NCBI GenBank assembly: GCA_030697175.1
Contig: JAUYQR010000003.1
Coordinates: forward strand, 186,001-250,000
Direction: 5' to 3'
Length of the DNA: 64,000 nt
Source: Paracoccaceae bacterium
GTDB taxonomy: Bacteria; Pseudomonadota; Alphaproteobacteria; Rhodobacterales; Rhodobacteraceae
Made by a program: the position numbers and the translations under genes. How positions within the stretch are numbered: position 1 is the first letter of the stretch; the number at the start of each line of letters is the position of its first letter. The notes beneath the pieces are model-generated. The model saw only the letters and a program-made list of their open reading frames with translations, did no database searches and was not told the DNA's origin. Below are positions 8,788-17,414 of the stretch, piece after piece.

Positions 8788-10341
8788 CTATCGCTTGCCG
8801 AAGATCGACCCCAGCACACCCCGGATGATCGCCTGCCCTGACTTGGTGCCAAGCTGCCGGGCAAAGGACTTGGCAAACGCCGTGCCGATCGAATCCGACC
8901 GGCTGGAGGTCTTCTTCGGGGCCTCATAGCCCTTGCCGTCATACCGCCTTGCGCGCTCGAACTCGCGGTCGGCATCAACCTTGCGCTGCTCCTCGGCCTC
9001 GGCGTCCGACGCCTCGCGCGCGGCCTTTTCCGCCTTGGCCCGCAGCCGCTCATAGGCGCTGTCGCGGTCAATCGCGATGTCGTATTTCCCCTTCAGCGGC
9101 GACGCCGCGATAAGCTGCGCCCGCACCGCCTCGTCCACCGGGCCAAGCTGGCTTGACGGCGGGCGCACCAGCGTGCGTTCGGCGATTCCGGGAATTCCCT
9201 TCGCCTCAAGGAACGAGGTCACCGCCTCGCCCGTGCCGACATCGCGGATCGCTTCCTCGATCTGGAAGCGCGGGTTCGGGCGGTAAGTTTCGGCAGCCAG
9301 CCGCAGATCCTTCTGGTCCTTGGCGGTAAAGGCGCGCAGCGCATGCTGCACCCGATTGCCAAGCTGGCCCAGAATATCTTCCGGCACATCAGCCGGGTTC
9401 TGGGTGATGAAATACACCCCCACCCCCTTGGACCGGATCAGCCGCGCCACCTGTTCCACCTTGGCGACCAGCGCTTTCGGTGCGTCCTCGAACAACAGAT
9501 GCGCCTCGTCGAAAAAGAACACCAGCTTCGGCTTGTCCGGATCACCCACCTCGGGCAGCGTCTCGAACAGTTCCGACAACAGCCACAACAGGAACGTCGC
9601 ATAAAGCCGGGGCGAGTTCATCAACCGGTCGCCGGCCAGAATGCTGATCCGCCCCGCGCCCGAGGCATCGGTCAGCATCAGATCCGACAATTCCAGCGCA
9701 GGCTCGCCGAACAGCTCCGCCCCGCCCTGATTTTCCAAAACCAGCAGCCGCCGCTGGATCGCCCCCACCGACTCTTTCGACACCAGGCCGTAACGCCCCG
9801 AAATCTCTTCGGCATTCTCGGCCAAGAAAGTCAGCAGAGCCTGCAAGTCCTTCAGGTCCAGCAGCGGCAGTTCTTCCTCGTCCGACAGCCGGAAGGCCAC
9901 GTTCAACACGCCTTCCTGCGGGTCCGACAATTCCAGAAGGCGGCTCAGCAACAGCGGCCCCATCTCGGCCACGGTGGCGCGGATCGGGTGGCCCTTCTGA
10001 CCAAACAGATCCCAGAACAGCACCGGAAACGCCCGGTATTGCAGATCAAGCCCGATCGTCGCGGCCCGTTTGGCAAAGGCATCGTGCAACTTGTGGCTCG
10101 CAGACCCCGCCGCACACAAGCCGGCTAGATCGCCTTTGACGTCCGACAGGAACACCGGCACTCCGGCAGCCGAAAAACCCTCGGCCAGCACCTGCAACGT
10201 CACCGTCTTGCCGGTGCCGGTGGCGCCCGCGATCAACCCGTGGCGGTTGCCGTATTTCAACAGCAGCGATTGTGGCAGCCCGTAGCCCTCGCCACCGCCG
10301 CCCACAAAGATGCTGTCTGCCGCGTTGCCTGCGTCTGCCAC
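8788..10341 (-). CDS. HerA-like (DUF853) ATPase
   Basis: 517-residue soluble P-loop ATPase of the HerA/FtsK superfamily (YjgR type). Walker A GATGTGKT at 39-46, Walker B VFFFDEAHLLFED near 270, sensor region GVYFITQNPADVP, and an arginine-rich region RVQHALRAFTAKDQK follow in order. The C-terminal 100 residues are charged and probably coiled coil, then a basic tail. GTG at 10341 with GAGGG six bases before is preferred over an in-frame TTG further up. Biological function of this family is poorly known; a DNA-pumping or helicase role is only inferred. Confidence 0.88.
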   Translation of the reverse strand: MADAGNAADSIFVGGGGEGYGLPQSLLLKYGNRHGLIAGATGTGKTVTLQVLAEGFSAAGVPVFLSDVKGDLAGLCAAGSASHKLHDAFAKRAATIGLDLQYRAFPVLFWDLFGQKGHPIRATVAEMGPLLLSRLLELSDPQEGVLNVAFRLSDEEELPLLDLKDLQALLTFLAENAEEISGRYGLVSKESVGAIQRRLLVLENQGGAELFGEPALELSDLMLTDASGAGRISILAGDRLMNSPRLYATFLLWLLSELFETLPEVGDPDKPKLVFFFDEAHLLFEDAPKALVAKVEQVARLIRSKGVGVYFITQNPADVPEDILGQLGNRVQHALRAFTAKDQKDLRLAAETYRPNPRFQIEEAIRDVGTGEAVTSFLEAKGIPGIAERTLVRPPSSQLGPVDEAVRAQLIAASPLKGKYDIAIDRDSAYERLRAKAEKAAREASDAEAEEQRKVDADREFERARRYDGKGYEAPKKTSSRSDSIGTAFAKSFARQLGTKSGQAIIRGVLGSIFGKR

Positions 10342-10446
10342 GTTGATCCCTCGCCTTGCCAAATCACCCGCCGGTCAGCGCGCCCGGCACCAGCCAACGC
10401 GGTCAAAATACATTGTTAACCCCGATGCGCCATAGTCGATCTTGTC

Positions 10447-10525
10447 GGCCCGTCTTTCCCGGGCGCGCTGGCGGTGACTTCCTCCCTGTCAACTGGCCGT
10501 GCCCTTGAAAAGGCGCGGCTTTTTT
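10447..10525 (+). ncRNA. Candidate small RNA A with CCTCCCTGT motif
   Basis: Intergenic on the + strand where no coding gene reads. A 5' hairpin GCCCG/CGGGC (10448-10464), a single-stranded stretch with TTCCTCCCTGTC (10479-10490), then a terminator: 8-bp stem 10496-10503/10512-10519 followed by six T. A TTGTTA box at 10413-10418 is at the right distance for a promoter though its -10 (TCGATC) is poor. The same layout and the same CCTCCCTGT recur at 41486-41565. The motif is anti-Shine-Dalgarno-like. Start is approximate. Confidence 0.6.
10496..10525 (+). terminator. Intrinsic terminator of small RNA A
   Basis: GCCGTGCC pairs with GGCGCGGC (one G-U pair), loop CTTGAAAA, then TTTTTT. There is no coding gene upstream on this strand, which is the main reason to suspect a non-coding transcript. 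Confidence 0.85.
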
Positions 10526-10560
10526 CGTCAATTACCCGCAAAGACGGCGCGAGAATCTCG

Positions 10561-10589
10561 TTGACGCCCGCGTGAAAGACCCTTACCGT
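10561..10589 (+). promoter_or_regulatory. Promoter of candidate small RNA C
   Basis: TTGACG, 17-base spacer, TACCGT; predicted start about 10596. Confidence 0.5.
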
Positions 10590-10595
10590 CCCGTC

Positions 10596-10670
10596 CCATG
10601 AAGTCGGCCAGTCCGACAGGGAGCAAACAATAAAGCATCGTAAAGGGCCGGTCTTCCGGCCCTTTTTCCT
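10596..10670 (+). ncRNA. Candidate small RNA C carrying the complement of RNA A's motif
   Basis: About 75 nt: a 5' hairpin GTCGG/CCGAC (10603-10617), a single-stranded AGGGAGCAAACAATAAAG region, and a strong terminator (10-bp stem 10642-10651/10656-10665). GACAGGGAG at 10615-10623 is an exact reverse complement of CTCCCTGTC at 10482-10490 in the gene just upstream. It could equally be a terminated leader of the IalB gene 130 bases further on. A possible 11-codon ORF inside (ATG 10598) has no ribosome site. Confidence 0.5.
10642..10667 (+). terminator. Intrinsic terminator
   Basis: AAAGGGCCGG / CCGGCCCTTT with loop TCTT and a following T-run; it lies 133 bases before the IalB-family start. 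Confidence 0.9.
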
Positions 10671-10800
10671 TTGACAACGGGCCAGATGGCAGAACCGCGC
10701 CGCTGCTGCTTTTGCCTCCTGACTTGGCGCGGCCTGCGTGCTAGAGACGCCGCAAACCAGCATTGCGACCGTCAAAAATCGTCCGAAGGAAATGCCTGAC

Positions 10801-11481
10801 ATGGCCAAGACTAAGCTCACCGCGCTTGCCCTCCTGATCTCTCTCGCGGCCCTGCCGCTTGCCGCGCAAGACGCCGCTGCACCGGCGGAAGAGGCACCCG
10901 CAAAGACCGCTGACCCCGCCAGCACGGACGGATTGTCGATGGGGGCAGAGGTTGGCGGCGATGGCGTGGGATCCACCTATTCGGCAGCAAAGTTCGAAGC
11001 CTGGGACCAGCGCTGTGTCCGCAGCCAGTCCGGGGTCGACCCGTGCCAGCTTTACATGCTCTTGAAGGACGCCGAAGGGAACTCGGTCGCCGAGTTAACC
11101 CTTTTTGGGCTGCCCGAAGGCACCGAAGGCCCCGCCGTTGCCGGCGCCACCTTCATCGCTCCGCTGGAAACGCTGCTGACCGCTGGCATGACGCTGCAGA
11201 TCGACACGTCGAAGCCAAAGGCCTACCCCTTCACGTTTTGCGGGTCCATCGGCTGCGTTGCACGCCTCGGCTTCACCGCTGAAGAGGTCGCGCAGTTGAA
11301 GCAGGGCGCAAATGCCGTCATCACCATCGTGCCGTTCGTGGCACCTGACCAGAGGGTGGTGCTGACCGCATCGCTGAAGGGCTTCACCGCAGGGTTCGAC
11401 GCGGTCAACGCCGCCAACGTCGCGGCAGACGCGGCCGCGGCTGCCGCTGCCCCGGCAGAGGCCGCCCCCGCGAACGAATAA
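10801..11481 (+). CDS. Invasion-associated locus B (IalB) family protein
   Basis: 226-residue exported protein. The signal peptide MAKTKLTALALLISLAALPLAAQ is followed by an Ala/Glu-rich spacer, then the IalB-type core: WDQRCVRSQSGVDPCQLYMLL, FIAPLETLLTAGMTLQID, YPFTFCGSIGCVARLGFT. The four cysteines (RC, DPC, FC, GC) are the family disulfides. The family is named for Bartonella but is widespread in free-living alphaproteobacteria as periplasmic proteins of unclear role. Start chosen at 10801, with GAAGGA 10 bases upstream. Alanine-rich low-complexity C-terminus. Confidence 0.88.
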   Translation: MAKTKLTALALLISLAALPLAAQDAAAPAEEAPAKTADPASTDGLSMGAEVGGDGVGSTYSAAKFEAWDQRCVRSQSGVDPCQLYMLLKDAEGNSVAELTLFGLPEGTEGPAVAGATFIAPLETLLTAGMTLQIDTSKPKAYPFTFCGSIGCVARLGFTAEEVAQLKQGANAVITIVPFVAPDQRVVLTASLKGFTAGFDAVNAANVAADAAAAAAAPAEAAPANE

Positions 11482-11501
11482 CCTGTCCCGCACACGCGAT
11501 C

Positions 11502-11528
11502 AAAGGCCGGTCCAGCGGGCCGGCCTTT
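11502..11528. terminator. Bidirectional terminator
   Basis: AAAGGCCGG / CCGGCCTTT, 9-bp stem with a 9-base loop between the convergent IalB and ketosynthase genes. Confidence 0.8.
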
Positions 11529-11529
11529 G

Positions 11530-12729
11530 TCATTCGCAGCGGCGCAGGGCCAGCACGGCGTTCAGCCCACCAAAGGCAAAGGCATTGCTCAACACAGCCT
11601 CTACCTGCGCCGGACGCGCGACATTGGCGACCACGTCGATGGCGCAGTCCGGATCGGGCTGGCGGTAACCGATGGTGGGCGGCAAGACCGCCTCGTTCAG
11701 CGCCATCAGACAGGCGATAACCTCGATTGCGCCGGTGGCGCCGATGGCGTGGCCATGCATCGCCTTGGTCGAGGATACTGGCGGCACGCGGTCACCGAAC
11801 ACCTGACGCAAGGCCGCCGTCTCGGTCCGGTCATTGGCGGCCGTTCCGGTGCCGTGGGCATTGACATAGCCCACGTCGCCCACCGCCATTCCCGCATCCT
11901 CCAGCGCAGCCCGCATCGCACGTGCGGCACCGTCCACCGACGGTGCAACGATATCGCCTGCATCCGAGGTCATGCCGAAGCCTGCAACCTCTGCCAGCAC
12001 CTTGGCACCGCGTGCGCGCGCATGGTCTTCTGCCTCGAACACCAGCACGGCCGCACCCTCGCCCATCACCATCCCGGTCCGGTCTGCCGAAAACGGTCGG
12101 CAGGCGTCGGGCGACAACACGCGCAGCCCCTCCCATGCCTTGATCCCGCCAAAGCACAGCATCGCCTCTGATCCGCCCGTCACTATCACATCCGCCGCAC
12201 CGCCCCGGATCAACTGCATCGCCAGCCCCATTGCGTGGTTGGAACTGGCGCAGGCCGAGGCCACGGTGAACACCGGCCCCTGCAAGCCGTGCAGCATCGA
12301 CAGGTGCGATGCCGCCGCGTTGTGCATCAGCCGTGGCACCACCAGGGGCGACACCCGATTGCGCCCGTCTGCAAACACCGCGCGGTAGCTGTCCTCCCAG
12401 GTGCCGATCCCGCCAGCGGCGCTGCCCATGATGCAGCCCGCGCGTGGCCCGAGGGCGCCCTCCAGCCCGGCGTCCCGCATCGCTTCGCGCCCGGCCGCGA
12501 CGGCAAACTGGGTAAAGCGATCATAAAGCGGTGCCACCGCAGGGTCGAACAGATCCTCCGGCGGCCAATTCGCCACCGCAGCCCCGACCCGCACCGACAA
12601 CCGTTCGACATCGCGAACATCCAAGCGGCCGATCCCGCACGCGCCCGCACGAAATGCCGCAACCGTGCCCGCCACGTCGCGCGCCAGTGCATTCACCGTG
12701 CCTGCGCCGGTGATGACGACCCGCCTCAT
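11530..12729 (-). CDS. Beta-ketoacyl-ACP synthase (FabF/NodE-like)
   Basis: 399-residue condensing enzyme. Catalytic Cys160 in ASACASSNHAMG, first His292 in NAHGTGTAANDRTE, and the second His in KAMHGHAIGATG (H327). Most FabF proteins have KSMTGH here; the T-to-H change is unusual. It is 3' of a dedicated acyl carrier protein (overlap 12726-12729) and an lpxD-like gene, so it probably elongates an acyl chain for that pair rather than bulk fatty acids. Third gene of a ldt-lpxD-ACP-KAS leftward cluster. Confidence 0.9.
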   Translation of the reverse strand: MRRVVITGAGTVNALARDVAGTVAAFRAGACGIGRLDVRDVERLSVRVGAAVANWPPEDLFDPAVAPLYDRFTQFAVAAGREAMRDAGLEGALGPRAGCIMGSAAGGIGTWEDSYRAVFADGRNRVSPLVVPRLMHNAAASHLSMLHGLQGPVFTVASACASSNHAMGLAMQLIRGGAADVIVTGGSEAMLCFGGIKAWEGLRVLSPDACRPFSADRTGMVMGEGAAVLVFEAEDHARARGAKVLAEVAGFGMTSDAGDIVAPSVDGAARAMRAALEDAGMAVGDVGYVNAHGTGTAANDRTETAALRQVFGDRVPPVSSTKAMHGHAIGATGAIEVIACLMALNEAVLPPTIGYRQPDPDCAIDVVANVARPAQVEAVLSNAFAFGGLNAVLALRRCE

Positions 12730-12992
12730 GCCGCCTTCTGGGCGATCAACCGTTCCACGGCTTGGACCACACTTTGCACCGAGGTCATGTCGAACTGTGC
12801 TGCGTCCGGCGCATTGGCATTGAACGGGATCGAGATGTCGAACCGTTCCTCCAGCGCAAACAGCGCCTCCGCCATCCCCAGACTGTCAAGACCGATCTCC
12901 TCCATGCGCGCATCGGGCGGCACCGCCGCCTCGGGCAAGAGCGCCTGACGCGCCAGGATGCCGATCACCGCCGCCTCGATCTCTGCCGTCAT
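12726..12992 (-). CDS. Dedicated acyl carrier protein
   Basis: 88 residues, acidic four-helix carrier fold, with the phosphopantetheine serine in [20 protein letters not shown] (S37). It is not the housekeeping AcpP (whose motif is GADSLDTVELVMALEEEF). It overlaps the lpxD-like gene by 4 bases upstream and the ketosynthase by 4 bases downstream, so all three are translationally coupled. It probably carries the acyl group used by its neighbours. Confidence 0.88.
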   Translation of the reverse strand: MTAEIEAAVIGILARQALLPEAAVPPDARMEEIGLDSLGMAEALFALEERFDISIPFNANAPDAAQFDMTSVQSVVQAVERLIAQKAA

Positions 12993-14086
12993 TCTTCGTC
13001 TCCGGTCCCTTCGCCTCCGGCGGTGCGTTCCAGCGCCGCCACTCGCAGCGCCAGTCGTGGCAGACGGCGCAGCGCCTTCTGAATCTCGACATGCGTGTCC
13101 ATCCTGATTGCCGGATAACCCAGCAACACCCGACCCGCCGGAGCGTTCGTCATGATCTTGGTTCCGCCCCCCGCGATGACGTCATTGCCGACGAAAAGGT
13201 TATCCCCCACGCCCGCCTGCCCGCCAAGCACCACCCGGTCCCCGATCCGCGTCGATCCGGCAATGCCCACTTGCCCGCACAACAGGCAGTCCTGCCCGAT
13301 CTCCACGTTGTGCGCGACTTGCACCATGTTATCCAGTTTCGTCCCCGACCCGATCACCGTGTCGCGGATCGTGCCGCGGTCGATGCAACAGTTGGCACCG
13401 ATCTCCACGTCATCACCGATCGTCACGCCGCCCAGCGAATGGATCCGCTGCCAGCTTTGCGCCACCACCGCAGCGCGCGAGCCAAGCGTCTCGCGCACCT
13501 CCTCCACCCCCGATTTCTCGGCCGTGACAAAGGAAAACCCGTCCGAGCCGATCACCGCGTTCGGGTGGCAGATGAACCGCTCGCCGATCGTGACCCTCGC
13601 CCCGATCCGCGCGCCTTCCAGGATCAGCGCCTCGCCGCCGATCCGCGTCCCCGCCCCGATCGAGGCATGGGCCGCAATCCGCGCCCCCGGCCCGATGCTG
13701 ACACCCGCCCCGATGCTGACGAAAGGCCCGATGGCCGCGCCCTCGCCGATGGTCGCGGTCGGGTCGATCACGCTCATCGGATGCACACCCGGCGCAATCG
13801 CCGGACCGGGGTCCATCAACCGCGTCAGCCCCGACATCGCAAACCGCCCGCGTGGTGCAAAGATCACCGCGCGCAGGCCCATCGCCCGCCAGTCCGCCCC
13901 CGGCCACAACAGCGCCACCTCGGCCGCGCCCTTGGCGATGCCCTCGGCGTAACGCGGGTCTATCGCCAGTGCCAGATCACCCGGCCCCGCCGTCTGCGGT
14001 TCACTGACGCGCAGCACGACCAGGTCCAGGTCCCCGTCGGCTTCGGCACCAAGCGCCGTGGCAATTTCGCGGATCGTATGGGCCAT
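12989..14086 (-). CDS. LpxD-family UDP-3-O-acylglucosamine N-acyltransferase
   Basis: 365 residues from [12 protein letters not shown]. An N-terminal UDP-binding domain (1-100) is followed by a left-handed beta helix of hexapeptide repeats (about 105-320) with the conserved catalytic His in [10 protein letters not shown] and the SDGFSF segment typical of LpxD. LpxD adds the N-linked 3-hydroxyacyl chain in lipid A synthesis. Here it is not with fabZ-lpxA-lpxB, but with its own carrier protein and ketosynthase. It may be a second LpxD that installs a special chain, or acts on another sugar. Confidence 0.85.
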   Translation of the reverse strand: MAHTIREIATALGAEADGDLDLVVLRVSEPQTAGPGDLALAIDPRYAEGIAKGAAEVALLWPGADWRAMGLRAVIFAPRGRFAMSGLTRLMDPGPAIAPGVHPMSVIDPTATIGEGAAIGPFVSIGAGVSIGPGARIAAHASIGAGTRIGGEALILEGARIGARVTIGERFICHPNAVIGSDGFSFVTAEKSGVEEVRETLGSRAAVVAQSWQRIHSLGGVTIGDDVEIGANCCIDRGTIRDTVIGSGTKLDNMVQVAHNVEIGQDCLLCGQVGIAGSTRIGDRVVLGGQAGVGDNLFVGNDVIAGGGTKIMTNAPAGRVLLGYPAIRMDTHVEIQKALRRLPRLALRVAALERTAGGEGTGDEE

Positions 14087-14126
14087 GACCAGTCCTGCGG
14101 GAATTTCTCCGGCGGCAGGATTACCG

Positions 14127-15728
14127 CTATACGCCGCCCAAGACCACCCCGGCCGCGACCAGCGCCTCGTAAAGCGCCGCATCGCGCCCATAGACGTCGC
14201 GGGCATAGGCCATCTTGCCCTTCGCCGTCGGAAAGGCGGTGAAATACACCAGATGCACCGGCACCGGCTGGTCCAGCTTGACCAGGGTCTCGCGCCCGGT
14301 TTTCAGCGCCGCGTCAAAATCGGCCTCAGGCGTGGCGGTCTGCAACGACAACAGCGCGTGGGCAAGGTCGAACGGGTCAGCCACCCGGATACAGCCGTGG
14401 CTATACGCGCGCACCTCATGGTCGAACAGGGATTTCGACGGAGTATCATGCAGATAGATGTTGTAGGGGTTCGGAAACATGAACTTCACCAGCCCCAGCG
14501 CATTGCCGTCCGAGGGCGGCTGGCGCAGCCCGTAGGGAAAGTTGCGCGCGTTGTAGGCCGCAAAATTCACCGCCCCGCGCGGCACCACGCGACCCCGGCT
14601 GTCCAGCACCTGCAAATGCCCCACCGCATTCGGGTTGCGCTGCAACAACGGCAGGTATTCCTTTACCGTGATCGACCGTGGCACCCCCCAGGACGGGTTG
14701 ATCACCATGTGCTCCATCAGATCGGAAAACTCCGGGCTGCGCTGGTCGGGAACGTTCTTGCCGATCACCACGCGCGTGCGGAACACGGTCTTGCCGTGGT
14801 CGATGATGCGTGCGGTAAACTCTGGCTGGTTCACCCAGATGTGGCGCACCGAACGGTCGATATCCATCCAGCGTTCGCGTTCCATCGCTACAACCACCGA
14901 CCGCAGCCGCGCCTCGGGGCCGACGTTGATTTCGGCAACCGTGCTTTCACCGGCCACGCCATCGGCATTCAGCCCGTGGTTCAGTTGAAACTCCTGCACC
15001 GCCGCCTGCAACCTGCGGTCATAGGTCTGGCTGGCGTTCGCCGCCAGATACCCCATCGCGATCAGACGGTCGCGCAGCGCCACCACCTGTGGCCCCGACG
15101 CGCCCGGCTCCAGCGGCCCGGTCACCGCCGTGTTCCCCCATCCGTCCGCCGCGATGTCTGCCTCCAGCGCGATCTTGGCCTTCATCAGGCTCAGATAGAA
15201 CGCCGACTTCGGCTCCAGATCGGCCAGCACCGCCGCCGCATCGCCCGATGCCAGACGCGCCAGCAAAAGCTGCGGGTCTTCGCGCGTGATCTCGCGCAGG
15301 ATGCTGGCGTCCACCTTCTTCGGCTCCAGCACACCCGAGGCAAGGTCGTGCGCCCAGTTGACGTAGGCCCGCGTCATCGCCACTTCCAGACGACCCCGGT
15401 CGGCTTCGGTTTCTGCCACCCGGATCGCCGCGATCAGCGCGCCCGCATTATAGCGTTGTACCGGCAAGCCGTGATCGGGTGCCCGTGCAATGGCGGCCAG
15501 AAATGCCGCCCGGCGTGGCGCATCCTCGGCCCCGGTCCACAGCGTTTCATACCCCGTCGTCCGATACCATTCCGCCACCGTTTCGTCGGTTGCGGCCGCT
15601 GTCGCCAGCGATTGCGAAAACGCCGATGTCTGTGCCCCGACCGGACTGGCGAAAATGGCTGCAACCGACAGGAACAACGTGGAAAAAGCAATCCGGACCT
15701 GTGCGGTTCGGCAATCGGAAACGGTCAT
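14127..15728 (-). CDS. L,D-transpeptidase, YcbB/LdtD type
   Basis: 533 residues. Signal peptide to about residue 33 ([13 protein letters not shown]), a scaffold domain, a peptidoglycan-binding domain ([17 protein letters not shown] about 205-265), and the YkuD catalytic domain with [11 protein letters not shown] near residue 460. Makes 3-3 cross-links in the periplasm. ATG at 15728 is supported by GAGG five bases upstream. It is divergent from the DUF882 peptidase-like gene; both act on the wall, and the 335-base spacer between them holds two related inverted repeats. Confidence 0.93.
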   Translation of the reverse strand: MTVSDCRTAQVRIAFSTLFLSVAAIFASPVGAQTSAFSQSLATAAATDETVAEWYRTTGYETLWTGAEDAPRRAAFLAAIARAPDHGLPVQRYNAGALIAAIRVAETEADRGRLEVAMTRAYVNWAHDLASGVLEPKKVDASILREITREDPQLLLARLASGDAAAVLADLEPKSAFYLSLMKAKIALEADIAADGWGNTAVTGPLEPGASGPQVVALRDRLIAMGYLAANASQTYDRRLQAAVQEFQLNHGLNADGVAGESTVAEINVGPEARLRSVVVAMERERWMDIDRSVRHIWVNQPEFTARIIDHGKTVFRTRVVIGKNVPDQRSPEFSDLMEHMVINPSWGVPRSITVKEYLPLLQRNPNAVGHLQVLDSRGRVVPRGAVNFAAYNARNFPYGLRQPPSDGNALGLVKFMFPNPYNIYLHDTPSKSLFDHEVRAYSHGCIRVADPFDLAHALLSLQTATPEADFDAALKTGRETLVKLDQPVPVHLVYFTAFPTAKGKMAYARDVYGRDAALYEALVAAGVVLGGV

Positions 15729-16063
15729 CAGAGCCTCGGCTGAAAGGAAGGAACAGTGGCATCTAGGATGCTGCGAAATCACCGGCACTGTCCATTCACA
15801 AAGCGCGCCAGACCGGGCTTCCACCTGAGGATTGTCTCGCATCACTGAACAGTCCGGATCGTCCGCGATGCATTCCCGTCACAATGCGCAGAAATCCGGC
15901 AGGTTAAGCAATATTTTGCCTATCTGCGGTTGTCTCGCCACAGGTCGGGCAATCTGCGCTTGGGCTTCGATTCGACTTGTGCAATATAGATTTTGCACTT
16001 GGGGAAAAGTGGCAAAGCTGCACGACAAGCAGTCAAAGACAGCTACGGGGACAGGCGTTCAGA
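15729..16063. promoter_or_regulatory. Divergent promoter region between two cell-wall genes
   Basis: No gene seen. The right half is AT-rich for this genome and holds two similar inverted repeats: GCAATATTTTGC (15908-15919) and TGCAATATAGATTTTGCA (15980-15997), both of form GCAATAT(n)TTTGC. A TTAAG half-site precedes the first. They could bind one regulator of both genes. Confidence 0.45.
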
Positions 16064-16633
16064 ATGACCGAAATCACGACTTCCGGTGTCACGCGGCGTG
16101 GGCTGCTTGGCGTTTTCGCAGCGACGGCCTTGATTGCCGCGCCCACCTATTCGAACGCTTTCGGCCTCCTGAAGGGTGCCGGTGACATCCGGCGGATCAG
16201 GATGTATTCGGGACGCACCGGTGAATCGCTCGATACGATCTACTGGATCGAGGGCGAGTATATTCCGGAAGTTCTCAAGGAAATCAATTACTTCATGCGC
16301 GACTGGCGGTCCAATGACGCGACCAACATCGACGCGCGCACCGTCGACATCATGGCCGCCTCGCACCGGCTCATGGATGTCAGCGAACCCTATATGCTGC
16401 TGTCGGGCTACCGCTGCCCGGCGACCAATGCGATGTTGCGGTCGAAATCGCGCGGCGTGGCAAGGAACTCGCTTCACATGAAGGGTCAGGCGGCTGACCT
16501 GCGCCTGAAGTCCCGCTCGGTCGGCCAGATGGCCAAGGCCGCTGCCGCCTGTGCATCGGGTGGCGTGGGCAAGTATTCCCGGTCCAACTTCGTCCACATG
16601 GATTGCGGCCCGGTCCGCACCTGGGGCGGCTGA
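16064..16633 (+). CDS. DUF882 (YcbK-like) peptidase M15-family protein
   Basis: 189 residues. The N-terminus TSGVTRRGLLGVFAATALIAAP is a twin-arginine-like export signal. The mature domain has the M15A metal ligands in SGYRCPATNAMLRSKSRGVARNSLHMKGQAADLR and NFVHMDCGPVRTW: His, Asp and the final His. Family members are periplasmic proteins thought to act on peptidoglycan peptides. ATG at 16064 starts right at the signal; the upstream in-frame stretch is promoter DNA. Monocistronic with a terminator. Confidence 0.9.
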   Translation: MTEITTSGVTRRGLLGVFAATALIAAPTYSNAFGLLKGAGDIRRIRMYSGRTGESLDTIYWIEGEYIPEVLKEINYFMRDWRSNDATNIDARTVDIMAASHRLMDVSEPYMLLSGYRCPATNAMLRSKSRGVARNSLHMKGQAADLRLKSRSVGQMAKAAAACASGGVGKYSRSNFVHMDCGPVRTWGG

Positions 16634-16656
16634 TCGTAAGAACAGTCTGGAAACAG

Positions 16657-16677
16657 GGCGCCTTCGGGCGCCTTTTT
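16657..16677 (+). terminator. Intrinsic terminator after DUF882 gene
   Basis: GGCGCC TTCG GGCGCC followed by TTTTT; it ends against the rlmE stop codon. Confidence 0.9.
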
Positions 16678-17414
16678 CAGCTCTGCTCTGGCTCCGCCTC
16701 GGTTTCGCGCCGTCCCCGGAAGCCCATCGCGACCACAAACTTCTCGGAACTGTCCGCCCGGCTCGCGGCTGGCTTCACGTTCGCAACCTTGGTGAAGTTG
16801 CGTTTCAGCAGCGTCTGCATTTCGGCCTCCGCTCCTCCCGCCAGCACCTTGGCCACAAAAGTTCCGCCGTCCTCCAGCACATCGAATGCAAAGGCCAGCG
16901 CCGCCTCCACCAGCGCCACGATGCGCAGATGGTCGGCCGCCTTGTGACCGCTGGCCGCTGCCGCCATGTCTGACATCACCACATCGGCCCGCCCGCCCAA
17001 CCAGCCCTTGACCTTTTCGTCCGCATCGTCGGCCAGGAAATCCAACTGGTGCAACTCTGCCCCGGCGATCGGCTCGACCTCCTGCAGATCGACGCCCAGC
17101 ACCGTGCCAACCGCCTTGCCCTTGCGATCCCCCAGCGCATTGACCCGCGCCACCGCGATCTGGCACCACCCGCCCGGCGCGCAGCCAAGATCCACGACCC
17201 GCGATCCCGGCTTCAGGAACCCGTACTTGTCGTCCAGTTCGGATATCTTGTAGGCCGCCCTGCCGCGATACCCCTCCTTCCTGGCGCGGATCACGTAAGG
17301 GTCGTTCAACTGGCGCTCCAGCCAAAGCGTCGAGGAAAGCTTGCGCCCCTTCGCCGTCTTCACCCGCACCCGAAGGTCACGCTGTCCCCGCCCTGAGGTC
17401 GGTTTTTCGGTCAT
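16677..17414 (-). CDS. rlmE: 23S rRNA (uridine-2'-O-)-methyltransferase RlmE
   Basis: 245-residue FtsJ/RlmE enzyme that methylates the 2'-O of U2552 in the ribosomal A loop. SAM motif [13 protein letters not shown] follows the RSRAAYKL-like [17 protein letters not shown]; the catalytic K-D-K tetrad parts are visible (K55 region, [20 protein letters not shown]). It overlaps ppx by 4 bases (ATGA). A basic N-terminal extension of about 25 residues is normal in alphaproteobacteria. Confidence 0.95.
   Translation of the reverse strand: MTEKPTSGRGQRDLRVRVKTAKGRKLSSTLWLERQLNDPYVIRARKEGYRGRAAYKISELDDKYGFLKPGSRVVDLGCAPGGWCQIAVARVNALGDRKGKAVGTVLGVDLQEVEPIAGAELHQLDFLADDADEKVKGWLGGRADVVMSDMAAAASGHKAADHLRIVALVEAALAFAFDVLEDGGTFVAKVLAGGAEAEMQTLLKRNFTKVANVKPAASRADSSEKFVVAMGFRGRRETEAEPEQS

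Noticed and set aside
10598-10633. An 11-codon ORF (MKSASPTGSKQ) before a terminator, as a leader peptide
   Set aside because: No ribosome site before the ATG and no run of regulatory codons; the region fits a small RNA or untranslated leader better.
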